Source: CAYFWF01 sp964346815
GTDB lineage: Bacteria > Acidobacteriota > Aminicenantia > Aminicenantales > Aminicenantaceae
Reading direction: 5' to 3'
DNA length: 35,353 nt
Assembly: GCA_964346815.1 (NCBI GenBank)
Contig: CAYFWF010000037.1
Coordinates: 1 to 35,353 of the forward strand
In this document: piece after piece, positions 13,301-22,241 of the stretch
Layout: each line of letters begins with the position of its first letter
Position numbering within the stretch: position 1 is the first letter of the stretch
The notes under the pieces: model-generated
What the model saw: only the letters and a program-made list of their open reading frames with translations
What the model was told of the DNA's origin: nothing
Databases searched by the model: none
Made by a program: the position numbers and the translations under genes

Positions 13301-16108
13301 TTATTGTCTTTGAATAGATCCAAGAGAATTGAAACGACGGCGGGCATCCTCGACCATTGGATCGCTTCCATCGCCCTTTTCCTTTATTTTTAGGAACTTA
13401 TCGTACGAATCTGCGGAAGCTTCACTTCCAATGCCTTCTTGTGCTAGGCCAAGATAGTAATAGACAGGAGGCAGATATCGATATGCGGGGAGGTCATCCA
13501 ACAATACGGAGGCTGCTTCTCCCCTTCGCTTAAGACAAATCTCGAATTCTGAATAAGCTGCAGTCCAGTCTTCAGCCTGAAGGTAGGCATGTCCAAGAAA
13601 AAAATGGACAAGCCATGAGTCAATTAAATCCTTTGCTTCATGAAAGAGGCTCACCGCATTTCCGATGTCACCTCTTGCCCTGCTCAACTCACCCCCGATC
13701 AATTTGGCATACACACGAGGTTGGGGTTGAGGCTTTATATTCAATTTTGATGCCAGAGTCCGAGCTTCCTTCCACTGACCAGAATTCACATAGACAAGAG
13801 CAGCAGAAAAAAGCATCTCATCTTCATCGCTTGCTGCGATTGCACGGCTGGCTGCTTCGGGAGCAAGCTCTTTTTTTTCCTGAAGAAGATAGGTCTGAGC
13901 AAGCATGATGAATTTATTTGCAGCATCGTATCCCTGGTCGTTTTCGAGATCATAAGCTGTTCCTTCCTCGATGATCTTTATGGCATCTCCCAACCTACCT
14001 TGATAAATGGCAAGGTCAGCTAAGCCTGCGGCAGCCCATGTGATCCCAAGCAAGCTCAAGGTCTTAAGTTGTTGATATGTCTCGGCTGCTTGTTCGGGCT
14101 GTCCTTTGGCCAGTTGCGTCAGCGCCAGGGTCACATAGGCTCTTTCATAATCAGGCTGAATCTTTAGTGCTGCTCGTGACTCCTCTTCGGCTGTCTCTAA
14201 ATCTCCGACTGCAAGAGCATACCAACTCAAGTTGCCATGTGCATGAACGCCTTGAGGATTATATTTAACGTCGAGGCATCCTTCTTCGAATGCTTTGGGC
14301 ATATTCCGGGCATAAAAATAGGCGATGGCAAGCATAGAATGAATGACATAATCACCTGGATATTGCTCCAATAAAGCAGCGTATTCATCTATCGCCTTTT
14401 TATAGTCTCTTTTCCACAAATAATATATACCGCGAGTTCTGTATTTTTCCCGATCAGTCATCTGGTCAATCCGTCTTATAGCTTCCTGGAAATACTTCTC
14501 AGCCTCTTCCACTCGCCCCCAATTTAAGTAAACAACCGCCAAACTGGCGTAAGCACGCCCAAAATTTGGATCGTGATCGATAGCCCGAAGATACTCCTTG
14601 AGGGCTTCTTCCGACCTCCCAAGGTCATCGAGCTCCTGACCGCGGGCAAAGGCTTTCATCGCTTCAAGTGAAGTTGTGGTAAAAGTCTCTTTTGTCAAAG
14701 CCTGCAAGGAATCGGCAGAAATGTCACCCAGATTCGATTTCAGCTTAACCGAAAATCTATCAGCCGTTTTTAATATCTCACTCTTTGTTCCGATTATTAC
14801 TGAGTCTTCATAAACTTTCTCAGACTTGACAGTATCCAAGGCCCAAACATTAATCGTATATCCTTTGTCACTTTGCTCAATAGATCCTCCCACCACTACA
14901 TTAACTCCTGCACTGCGGCTCACTAATTGAGCAAGCTCTTCGTTCAACACTTTACTTGCACTTGGATCGAGTTCAGCTGCCAGCCTAAGTGCATCCTGAC
15001 GGTTATGAATCCGGATAAAGGAGGTATCTGCCAGACTGATATCCAAAGCTTTTTCAAGGACTCCATCAAAAACCGTATCACCAGTCTGGTTCTGAAAATT
15101 CGTAACGAGTACTGAGATTGCTTCTGTTTCTCCTGGCTCTTGACTCACAGGCGAGCGGCGAGTCAACAACAAAATTCCAGTGAATAACATACCGATGACT
15201 AGAGCAGCCGCAACACCCATCTGCCATCTGCGCAGAGGAAGGCGACCTTCTCCTACGATTTCTCTCTGAAGATTCCGAACGGCATCGATAAATTCACTCA
15301 TATTTTGATATCTGTCTTTTCGATTTTTCGCTAGGGCTTTGTCCAGGATAGGAGCAAGAATAGGATTGATCGATTTCGGCTTCACTTGGGTTTGAGGGGG
15401 CGGGTCTCTGAGGATAGCGCTAAGCGTTTCTATTGCACTGGTCTTCGTAAATGGGTGATTACCTGATAACAGCTCCTGAAGGATGATGCCCAGAGAAAAA
15501 ATGTCGCTTCTCGAATCTATCTCTTCTCCCCTTGCCTGTTCTGGAGACATGTAGGCCAAAGTCCCTACCAAGGCCCCCTGTTCGGTATCTGCAGCTTGGG
15601 TGATGGTCTGGGCTATGGTTTCTTCTCCGGTCAGGAATCGTTTGGCAAGTCCGAAATCCATCACTTTCACGTGTCCCTGGGGAGTGAGCATGATATTGGC
15701 AGGTTTCAGGTCCCGGTGAAGGATCCCTTTTTTATGGGCATCTTCCAGTGCTTCGGCTATCTCCGAGACGATACGGAGAGATTCGTGAATGGGGAGAGAT
15801 CCTTCATCCAATTTTGCTTTCAAGTCCTGGCCCTCGATATATTCCATGGCAATATATCCCTCGCCTTGAACCTCACCCGTTTCATACACCTTGCAAATGA
15901 AAGGATGATCGAGCGCTGCCGCAGCTCTTGCCTCTTTGAGCAGCCTCTGCCGGCCCATCGGATCCTGCTGCATTTCTGCCGATAGAAATTTGATCGCTAC
16001 CTTCCGGTCGAGAACCGTATCCCTGGCCAGATAGACTTCCCCCATTCCTCCCTTACCGATGCGTTTGAGAATTTTAAAGTGTCTGACTTCTTGTTCCGAC
16101 AAATCCAT
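13301..16108 (-). CDS. Receptor-like Ser/Thr protein kinase with TolB/FlgO-like and TPR regions
   Basis: The 935-residue protein starts with a Hanks-type kinase (about 10-275): glycine loop GKGGMGEVYLA, Lys40 in VAIK, HRDLKPAN with Asp133, DFG at 151-153 and SPE at 188-190. All catalytic residues are present. One membrane helix (about 297-315) puts the rest outside the cytosol. Residues 328-465 resemble FlgO/TolB-like domains found in such kinases (ISVLVTNFQNQTGD, then VVVGGSI), followed by many TPR units (about 475-915; for example RAYASLAVVYLNWGRVEEAEKYFQEAI). Known relatives couple outside protein contacts to phosphorylation. It ends 10 bases from the convergent secreted giant. Its own promoter (TTGACA-17-TATTTT) gives a leader of about 100 bases. 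A possible target is the FHA-domain cyclase at 4445-6139, which is inference only. Confidence 0.93.
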   Translation of the reverse strand: MDLSEQEVRHFKILKRIGKGGMGEVYLARDTVLDRKVAIKFLSAEMQQDPMGRQRLLKEARAAAALDHPFICKVYETGEVQGEGYIAMEYIEGQDLKAKLDEGSLPIHESLRIVSEIAEALEDAHKKGILHRDLKPANIMLTPQGHVKVMDFGLAKRFLTGEETIAQTITQAADTEQGALVGTLAYMSPEQARGEEIDSRSDIFSLGIILQELLSGNHPFTKTSAIETLSAILRDPPPQTQVKPKSINPILAPILDKALAKNRKDRYQNMSEFIDAVRNLQREIVGEGRLPLRRWQMGVAAALVIGMLFTGILLLTRRSPVSQEPGETEAISVLVTNFQNQTGDTVFDGVLEKALDISLADTSFIRIHNRQDALRLAAELDPSASKVLNEELAQLVSRSAGVNVVVGGSIEQSDKGYTINVWALDTVKSEKVYEDSVIIGTKSEILKTADRFSVKLKSNLGDISADSLQALTKETFTTTSLEAMKAFARGQELDDLGRSEEALKEYLRAIDHDPNFGRAYASLAVVYLNWGRVEEAEKYFQEAIRRIDQMTDREKYRTRGIYYLWKRDYKKAIDEYAALLEQYPGDYVIHSMLAIAYFYARNMPKAFEEGCLDVKYNPQGVHAHGNLSWYALAVGDLETAEEESRAALKIQPDYERAYVTLALTQLAKGQPEQAAETYQQLKTLSLLGITWAAAGLADLAIYQGRLGDAIKIIEEGTAYDLENDQGYDAANKFIMLAQTYLLQEKKELAPEAASRAIAASDEDEMLFSAALVYVNSGQWKEARTLASKLNIKPQPQPRVYAKLIGGELSRARGDIGNAVSLFHEAKDLIDSWLVHFFLGHAYLQAEDWTAAYSEFEICLKRRGEAASVLLDDLPAYRYLPPVYYYLGLAQEGIGSEASADSYDKFLKIKEKGDGSDPMVEDARRRFNSLGSIQRQ

Positions 16109-16214
16109 CTTCAGTCCATTTGAAAGAGCTTTTTTGGACTAGAAAGTGAGGAATTACTCTTTACCCTCCTCATTTTACATCATTCCTCGCGGTTCGAGAT
16201 CAACCCGCCCGTAA

Positions 16215-16243
16215 AAAATAGCACAAGCAGAAAATCATGTCAA
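16215..16243 (-). promoter_or_regulatory. Promoter of the Ser/Thr kinase gene
   Basis: TTGACA (16238-16243, perfect), 17 bases, then TATTTT (16215-16220) on the minus strand. Transcription would start near 16208, about 100 bases before the ATG at 16108. No strong ribosome site precedes the ATG. Confidence 0.55.
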
Positions 16244-16275
16244 TTCCGGATTTTCAGAGAGCCCATTGATAAACG

Positions 16276-17886
16276 CTACTTTCTTAAGATCAGATTTTTC
16301 AACCTGCTGAGTATGGATTTCTTACTGGTGCTGATTTTGATATCCTGCGCAGAGAGCTCCTTTATCTTCTTGAGAAATTCCTGATTCTTTTTATTTCTTT
16401 TGCTGACCAAATCGGCCATGATATCAGCTAGCTTTGGATTCTTCTGCAGGAGGCGCGAAAAGTCTTCGGTGTCGATCTCTAAAAGCTCCGACTCCACCTC
16501 TACCCAACCAGTTGCGGTCCTGGGCATCCCTGTAAAGAGAGACATCTCTCCAAACAGGCCTCCAGGCTCCACGACGAATTCCGAAGTGTATTTCTTTCCC
16601 TTCTCCTCATATTCGATTTCCCCTTTTATTCTTCCGCTGGCCAAAATATAACAGGATTCTCCCTTTTCTCCTTGTCTGGACACATATTCGCCGGCTGTAA
16701 ACCGGTGCCTCTTTACGAATGCTGCCAGCTCTCTGATCTCATCTTCCGAGACAAGGAGAGATCCTTTTTTCTCGCCTTCCTGATGCCTCAGGAATGAGGA
16801 TCTCATGAGATCGTAAAAATTTCTCTCCTTTTCTCTGTCCACAAAAGGAACACCGGCCTGTTCTCTCACCGATCTGAGGACCTCTCCCAATTTACCGCTG
16901 ACCGGAACGGGAATTTCAATACCCTGTCTCTGAAATTTATACCAGATCAGCCTTCCCACATTGGTCATGATGGGATATTTATGGGCAAAATCTGTGATCC
17001 AGAACTTCAGCATATAGGAAATTCCAAATTCTTCATAGCCCAGCACATAGGCTTCGGGTGCGGGTGTAGTGAGGACCTGAGGAACCTCGGAAGCTGCCTG
17101 ACACAGAGCGTCCAACACCTTTGACGGCGGAGCATCATAGCTGGCTTTTACCGGAATGGTTAGAGCCGTTCTCCTGTTGGGCAGAGAAAAATTGGTGAAA
17201 TTCTCCGACGCCACGTTATTGTTCGGCAGCACGATGATGTTCGAGTACCGATCAAAAATGCGAGTTTCCCTCCAGTTCGTATCGAGCACCATCCCTTCAT
17301 CATCGCCGACCTGGATCCAGTCGTTCTTGCTGAAAGACTTGGTCAAAGTGAGGGCCATACCAGCCAGGATATTGCTGAGCACTCCCTGGAAGGCCAAGCC
17401 CAAAATCATGGTCAGAATGGCAGAGGTAGCCAGGAAGGGAGTGATGTTGATCCCGAGAAGACCTTTGAGAATGATGAACAGGATAGTCAGGTAAAGAACC
17501 GCCAGGATCAGTCCGTGAAGAACTTTGGGAAGAGGAAACTCCACCCTGCGCCGCTCGTGCCAGCCGAGCAGTATCCCATCTACGAGCCTGATCAGAAAGA
17601 TGATAAAAAAGAAAACAAGAGCCGCATCGAAATAGGGATAGAATCTTTGAGAAGGAAAAAGAGCGTTCCGGACAATCTCAATTTTCAAGACCAAAGTGAC
17701 GATCAAAAATGCGATCGGAACGCTTAATTTCGAAAGCAGGGCGCCCGCTGCCCTTCCCTTCGGGGCCAAAACTCGCCGGTTAAAAGACCGGATCAGAACA
17801 TACAGGACAACTGCGGCCGCAACGGAAAGAAAAATTAAAAAAATCTCGAAGTATAGCGAGACTGGAGAAGAAGAGATGCTGTCCAT
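16276..17886 (-). CDS. MscS-type channel with C-terminal cNMP-binding domain
   Basis: The 536-residue protein has about five membrane helices in residues 12-180. The pore-lining helix is Gly/Ala-rich (ILGLAFQGVLSNILAGMALTL, about 162-182). The MscS beta and C-terminal domains follow (about 183-340; WIQVGDDEGMV, ILPNNNV-type segment at 217-226). A cNMP domain covers about 385-500 with a canonical phosphate cassette, GEMSLF (446-451) and PRTAT (Arg456). This architecture is that of bCNG channels, MscS relatives that open on cyclic-nucleotide binding and respond poorly to tension. AGGAGG 4 bases before the ATG fixes the start. It is the last gene of the operon with the CHASE2-cyclase and the metallo-hydrolase, so ligand synthesis and the channel effector are linked. 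The cell location is the inner membrane with the cNMP domain in the cytosol. Confidence 0.92.
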   Translation of the reverse strand: MDSISSSPVSLYFEIFLIFLSVAAAVVLYVLIRSFNRRVLAPKGRAAGALLSKLSVPIAFLIVTLVLKIEIVRNALFPSQRFYPYFDAALVFFFIIFLIRLVDGILLGWHERRRVEFPLPKVLHGLILAVLYLTILFIILKGLLGINITPFLATSAILTMILGLAFQGVLSNILAGMALTLTKSFSKNDWIQVGDDEGMVLDTNWRETRIFDRYSNIIVLPNNNVASENFTNFSLPNRRTALTIPVKASYDAPPSKVLDALCQAASEVPQVLTTPAPEAYVLGYEEFGISYMLKFWITDFAHKYPIMTNVGRLIWYKFQRQGIEIPVPVSGKLGEVLRSVREQAGVPFVDREKERNFYDLMRSSFLRHQEGEKKGSLLVSEDEIRELAAFVKRHRFTAGEYVSRQGEKGESCYILASGRIKGEIEYEEKGKKYTSEFVVEPGGLFGEMSLFTGMPRTATGWVEVESELLEIDTEDFSRLLQKNPKLADIMADLVSKRNKKNQEFLKKIKELSAQDIKISTSKKSILSRLKNLILRK

Positions 17887-17901
17887 CGGTCCTCCTTTCC
17901 T

Positions 17902-18723
17902 TTAGCCGTTCTCTTCCTTGGCGGCAAAGGTCTGCTCGAACTGCTCCCGGGCCATAGAGATCATCTCATCTATCTGACTGTCGGAATGATCGGGATTGAA
18001 GTGGGAGAGGTAGAGCTTTTTGACGCCTGCCTTTTTCGCCAGTTTCGTTCCCTCCAGCCATGTGCTGTGGCCCCAACCTCTTTTTTCCGATTCGTATTCT
18101 TCGGGTGTGAACATGGCATCATAAACGAATACATCTGCGCCAGCCGTGAAATCAGCCAGTCTCCTCTCGATGCCTTCAGGAGGATGTTCGGTGTCTGTTG
18201 CGAAAACTACGGTCTTCCCGTCAGATTGAATTTTATAAGCAACACTTCCCTGCGGATGATGAAGAGGAGAAAGAGATATGCGGTTCCTCTCTACAACCAC
18301 ACCTTCTCCACGAATCTGTTGAAATATCTTCTTGGATCGTGTTTCTAGGAATGGAACAGGGAAATAACGTCCTCCCATAAAGCCATTCAGATATTCTTCA
18401 GTCTTTCGGGGCGAGTGATCGGAATAAATCACCAAGGTCACTTCAGGGGCATAGAGGGGCATAAAAAAGGGCAGCCCCATAATATGATCGAGATGGAAAT
18501 GAGTGAGAAAGAGGTGGATAAACAACGGTTTATCGCTTCTTCTCTTCTGGAGCTCATCTCCGAGCCGCCTGATACCTGTTCCTGCATCAATGATGAGAAT
18601 GCTTCCGTCCGGGGGTTCGAGAGAAGAACAGGGCGTGTGTCCTCCATACGTGTACTCATTTTTCCCGGAAACAGGACATGTGCCCCTCACTCCCCAAAAT
18701 TCGAGATTCATTACATCTGACAT
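17902..18723 (-). CDS. Metallo-beta-lactamase-fold hydrolase (possible cyclic-nucleotide phosphodiesterase)
   Basis: The 273-residue soluble protein has the GVRGT start and DAGTGIRRLG strand of a family of MBL-fold hydrolases related to PhnP and RNase Z. The metal ligands are complete: HFHLDH (75-80), His155/156, Asp177 (ATDTEH) and His241/246 in LSHFNPDH. Proteins of this type are sometimes labelled class II-like cAMP phosphodiesterases, but that name is rarely backed by assay. Here it lies 13 bases after the CHASE2-cyclase gene and 15 bases before the cNMP-gated channel gene. This is exactly where a cAMP-degrading enzyme would be expected. Other phosphodiester or phosphonate-ester substrates remain possible. 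The ATG at 18723 has an appropriate A-rich, GGA-containing upstream sequence (AAAGGATTTCCA). Confidence 0.82.
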   Translation of the reverse strand: MSDVMNLEFWGVRGTCPVSGKNEYTYGGHTPCSSLEPPDGSILIIDAGTGIRRLGDELQKRRSDKPLFIHLFLTHFHLDHIMGLPFFMPLYAPEVTLVIYSDHSPRKTEEYLNGFMGGRYFPVPFLETRSKKIFQQIRGEGVVVERNRISLSPLHHPQGSVAYKIQSDGKTVVFATDTEHPPEGIERRLADFTAGADVFVYDAMFTPEEYESEKRGWGHSTWLEGTKLAKKAGVKKLYLSHFNPDHSDSQIDEMISMAREQFEQTFAAKEENG

Positions 18724-18736
18724 TGGAAATCCTTTT

Positions 18737-20821
18737 CTATTTTTGTTTCAATTCGTAGACACCAGACCAGTCTTCAGGAGGGGGGGACTTTTTCAGCGCA
18801 AGGGTGCGTTCCACATATGTCTGGGCGAGCGGATCTTTCTCGAAGCTCGCGAACAGACGCAGCGCTTCATCCCATTCCTTATTCCTGTAGAGCTGGAGAG
18901 CTTTCTGAAAGGAGGTGATCTTATCGACTGCTTCGGAAGACAGCTCGTTTTTGCTGCCGATCGGCTGATAAATCCGTTCGGGCCTGCTCTTCCCCACCAC
19001 CCGGATCAGGTCCACCTCTCTCGCCAGGATTTCTCCCGCGATCATACGGAATGTGCTCTCTCCAACCAGAATAGGCAGGCCGTAATGCTTGCAGGCTCCT
19101 TCAAGGCGGGACGCCAGATTCACCGTATCTCCCATGGCCGTGTAGTCGAAACGGCTATGGGAGCCCATGTTGCCGACAACAGCAGGCCCTGTGTTGATCC
19201 CGATGCGCATATGCAGCTCATGCCCGAATTTATCCATGAAAACAGGCCTCGATTCATCCAGTTTTTTCTGGCACCGCAGGGCTGCCAGACAAGCCCTTCT
19301 GGAATGGTCCGGCTGATCGAGTGGGGCATTCCAGAAGGCGATGACCGCGTCTCCCTCATATTTATCCAGCGTTCCTCCCAGGGAGAGGATGATATCGGTC
19401 ATCTCCGAGAGGTAATCATTCAAAAAATGAACCAACTCCTCAGGTGACAGATTCTCCGAAATGGAGGTGAATCCGGCGACATCCGAGAAAAAAGAGCTGA
19501 TGATTCTCTTCTCTCCTCCCAACCGAAGTAAAGAAGGATTCTCCAGAACCTTCTCGATGACATGAGAACTCAGGTAGTAGCGGAAAGCATTTTTTATGAA
19601 CCTCCGCTGCCGTCCCTCCAGGCTGTAGTTGAGAAGAGTTGCTGAGGTAAAGCTCAATATCACCGCAAAGCCGGGGGCAGCGAATTCGAACCAGTATCCG
19701 GCCAGGAATCCAAGCCAGGCTGCGACAAAGGGAAGGACGAGACAGAATAAGCCAAACAGCACGCTCATCCAGATTTTGCTCAAAAGAGAGATCCCGATTC
19801 CGGTGAGAAAACACAACAGGGACAGGAAGATGAGAAAAGCAGAAAGCGGTGGAATACGGACAAAGTCTTTCTGTAAAAGGTTATCCAGAGCTGTCGCCAG
19901 AACTTCGACACCCGGACAGACAGGACTGAGGGGTGTCGAGCGCAGATCCAGGATTCCCGGTGCACTGCTTCCGATGAAAACGGTTTTTCCTTCGAATGTT
20001 TCAGGCGGAATCTGGGGTGTTTTTCCTTCCTGCATTTGAGCGAAAGAATTGATAATGGCTGCGGCAGAATAGCTCGCATATGTGCCGGTAAGACCATAAT
20101 AGCGGATCACCATCTGCCCGGAGGAATCGAAAGGAACTCGAGCGAGAGCTGGATCGCCTCCGTGAAACAGGGTCAAGGCTAAGGGGATTGAAGGCACAAG
20201 AAGCCCGTTTACAGAGAAGAGAAGGGGCATCCGGCGGTAAATCCCATCCTTGTCCTGAACAAATGTGGTGTTTCCCAATCCTCGGGCTGACCGCATCAGG
20301 CTCTCCACCGGAAGTGACCCCGATTGCATGGGGTGGACGGCGCGCTGCGGGAAAGGATTCCCGCTCAAAGCGAACTCTTTGAATACATCCGGATAGCTTT
20401 CTTCGCCTTCTTTCTGAATCTTGGACAAAGAAAGAGGGAGAAACACATTTCCGGATCGGTCCATGGCCGAAGCCAGGGCCAGATCATCCTCCACACCGTA
20501 GACCGAGCTTTCGGAGAAGATGAAATCGATGAAAACAGCCTTCACTCCTCCTTCTATACAGTACTGAAGGATGTACGAGTGCATCTCACGGGGCCATGGC
20601 CAGGAGATCCCCTGCTGCTCCTCGTAGACATCCAGACTTTCCTGGTCTATGAGAAAAATCACGATATTTTCGCTGGCACGGGAAGGATCAGTGAACAACC
20701 GGAGCCTCAAGTCCCAAGTTTTCCATTCCCAGTCCTCGAATACGTGTGTCAGCGAGAGGATCAGGACAAACGCGAAGACAACGGCCCCGATAACCAGCCC
20801 CCGGATCCATTTGTTTTTCAT
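18737..20821 (-). CDS. CHASE2-domain adenylate cyclase (transmembrane)
   Basis: With the ATG at 20821 the protein has 694 residues: a signal-anchor helix (6-24), an extracytoplasmic CHASE2 sensor (about 30-320; VIFLIDQESL, WPWPREMH, KAVFIDFIF, GKTVFIGSSAPG), three closely spaced membrane helices (about 325-420) and a class III cyclase domain (about 450-640). FFSDVAGF and KYEGD give the two metal Asp residues, Lys in LDKYEGD and Asp in FDYT select adenine, and VNLASRLE gives the Asn/Arg pair. It should make cAMP. A longer start at 20971 would overlap the protease gene by about 135 bases and add a tail unlike any signal, so I reject it. It lies 14 bases after the M48 gene. The C-terminal 55 residues form an extra helical region like half a TPR pair. 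The CHASE2 signal is unknown. Confidence 0.93.
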   Translation of the reverse strand: MKNKWIRGLVIGAVVFAFVLILSLTHVFEDWEWKTWDLRLRLFTDPSRASENIVIFLIDQESLDVYEEQQGISWPWPREMHSYILQYCIEGGVKAVFIDFIFSESSVYGVEDDLALASAMDRSGNVFLPLSLSKIQKEGEESYPDVFKEFALSGNPFPQRAVHPMQSGSLPVESLMRSARGLGNTTFVQDKDGIYRRMPLLFSVNGLLVPSIPLALTLFHGGDPALARVPFDSSGQMVIRYYGLTGTYASYSAAAIINSFAQMQEGKTPQIPPETFEGKTVFIGSSAPGILDLRSTPLSPVCPGVEVLATALDNLLQKDFVRIPPLSAFLIFLSLLCFLTGIGISLLSKIWMSVLFGLFCLVLPFVAAWLGFLAGYWFEFAAPGFAVILSFTSATLLNYSLEGRQRRFIKNAFRYYLSSHVIEKVLENPSLLRLGGEKRIISSFFSDVAGFTSISENLSPEELVHFLNDYLSEMTDIILSLGGTLDKYEGDAVIAFWNAPLDQPDHSRRACLAALRCQKKLDESRPVFMDKFGHELHMRIGINTGPAVVGNMGSHSRFDYTAMGDTVNLASRLEGACKHYGLPILVGESTFRMIAGEILAREVDLIRVVGKSRPERIYQPIGSKNELSSEAVDKITSFQKALQLYRNKEWDEALRLFASFEKDPLAQTYVERTLALKKSPPPEDWSGVYELKQK

Positions 20822-20835
20822 CCCAAATAACAGCT

Positions 20836-21756
20836 TTAGTTTAGTCCTCTCATGGCATTTCGAAACCGGTCGGTCCTCTCCGATCTTTCTGATGGTACAG
20901 ACGACAGCGAGGATATTTCCTTTTCCACCCTCCCGATCCTGTCTTTGGCGGATGGATGGGTTTTGAACCATCCCTTTTCGGACTCTGCTGAGGTGTCATC
21001 GACCATGGTGTCCAGAAAATCCAGGAGACCGCTGACGTCATACCCTGTGTCGCTGGCGATGCGGACAGAAAGCTTGTCGGCTTCATACTCATATTTGCGG
21101 TCATACCCGCGTTCGATAAGCTTTTCGGCAATGTCCCCTAAAACTTCTTCGAATATATCGGTCAATTTGGCCAGCTTTTCGGGCCCGTATCTCTCGACTG
21201 CTTCCTGACCGATGACCGTGAAGGCATCGATCAGACGTGATTTTTTGATGGACTGAAGGCCGTGTTTGGCTGTCACATGCCCCACTTCGTGAGCGAGGAT
21301 GCAGCCAAGCATTTCCTCGTTCCTGCACCGCTTCAAAAGGCCCTTGGTGATAAAAATGAAGCCTCCGGGAGCAGCCATAGCATTGACTTCATCGGTGTCC
21401 AAAATCAGAAAATGATAGCCGGCATAGATCTCGGGACGCGCGCTGTGCATCACTGTTGCATTTCCTACATAATTCACGTACCGGGTCAGAGCTTCGTTTT
21501 TATAGGCAGGGTAGCGGGAGAGGATCATAGCGGATACGGCTCTGCCGATGTAGTACTCTTCCTCCTCCGTGATATCTGCAAAGCTGTTGCGCACGGCTTT
21601 GGTAACCTTTGCCGCGGTCTCCACATCGCTGCCTGTGACCTTGCCGCCCGTTATGGTTCCGATCTGCTGCTGGACCGCAGAGCAGGTCATCAAGAACGCA
21701 GACAGGGCAACGGTTCCACATGCCAGAACGACAGATTTCGCTCTCGAGCCTCTCAT
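20836..21756 (-). CDS. M48-family metalloprotease lipoprotein
   Basis: The 306-residue product has a lipoprotein signal (FLMTC, Cys25) and an M48 peptidase domain (about 85-280). HEVGH (156-160) binds zinc, and the third ligand lies in the EYEAD motif (223-227). The C-terminal THPSAKDRI motif is typical of the BepA/LoiP/HtpX-like periplasmic group. Such enzymes process or remove misfolded outer-membrane proteins. Its ATG overlaps the stop of the SH3-like gene (ATGA), with GGAGG upstream, so translation is coupled. The protease is a lipoprotein and the CHASE2 sensor of the next gene is also extracytoplasmic, so an envelope-stress link to cAMP production is plausible but unproven. Confidence 0.93.
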   Translation of the reverse strand: MRGSRAKSVVLACGTVALSAFLMTCSAVQQQIGTITGGKVTGSDVETAAKVTKAVRNSFADITEEEEYYIGRAVSAMILSRYPAYKNEALTRYVNYVGNATVMHSARPEIYAGYHFLILDTDEVNAMAAPGGFIFITKGLLKRCRNEEMLGCILAHEVGHVTAKHGLQSIKKSRLIDAFTVIGQEAVERYGPEKLAKLTDIFEEVLGDIAEKLIERGYDRKYEYEADKLSVRIASDTGYDVSGLLDFLDTMVDDTSAESEKGWFKTHPSAKDRIGRVEKEISSLSSVPSERSERTDRFRNAMRGLN

Positions 21757-22241
21757 CGGGGACCTCCAAATTCTCCGAGTTTTCCGGCTTCGAGGAATTT
21801 CCGCAGCTCCTCAGGCTTGACGATTATCCGCAGCATACGCTCCACTTCAGCGAAATCCAATCCTTCGTTCCTGGATTTGTACTCTTCCTCTACCTGCTTG
21901 TTAAAGCCCTTTCCTGCCAGTGCCACTTCCTCTGCCGTGGCTTGAGTCCTGAAGGATTGGTCCAAGGCAGCCAGGCTGAATGATTTGGTTCGCACGGCAC
22001 TCGAATGGATCCACCCTTCGATTCCTCGGGAAGTCCTTACCCTGAGCCAGCCTGCTTGAGCAGATATCTGGGTGACACTTTCTCCCGCCTTAAGTGTGGC
22101 CAGTGCAGGGGAGTAAAATTTGGGCTCTTTCCTCACAGACGTGGTCTGGACTTTAACGATCAAGTTTTCGGCAAGAAGTACAGCTACGAAAAAAATTACT
22201 ATCCCGGTCAGGAATCCTTTCAAACGAATGGATTTTTTCAT
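21753..22241 (-). CDS. Membrane-anchored SH3-like domain protein
   Basis: With the ATG at 22241 the product has 162 residues: a short basic head (MKKSIRLKG), one membrane helix (FLTGIVIFFVAVLLA) and a bacterial SH3-like domain (about 30-85; SVRKEPKFYSPALATLKAG, GWLRVRTSRGIEGWIHSSAV). An acidic helical tail includes RIIVKPEELRKFLEAGKLG. SH3b domains usually bind peptidoglycan or cell-wall peptides. GGAGG 5 bases before this ATG decides the start; a longer frame back to 22397 adds 52 residues without a recognisable domain. It is the first gene of the SH3-M48-CHASE2 cyclase-hydrolase-channel operon, suggesting that the operon monitors the envelope. Confidence 0.82.
   Translation of the reverse strand: MKKSIRLKGFLTGIVIFFVAVLLAENLIVKVQTTSVRKEPKFYSPALATLKAGESVTQISAQAGWLRVRTSRGIEGWIHSSAVRTKSFSLAALDQSFRTQATAEEVALAGKGFNKQVEEEYKSRNEGLDFAEVERMLRIIVKPEELRKFLEAGKLGEFGGPR

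Noticed and set aside
18503..19447. Plus-strand frame of 314 codons
   Set aside because: It lies antisense to the metallo-hydrolase and CHASE2-cyclase genes, which have full motif sets; the product matches no family.
20822..20971. Longer N-terminus of the CHASE2-cyclase
   Set aside because: It would overlap the M48 gene by about 135 bases and put a polar, Arg-rich tail before a normal signal-anchor helix; the ATG at 20821 fits better.
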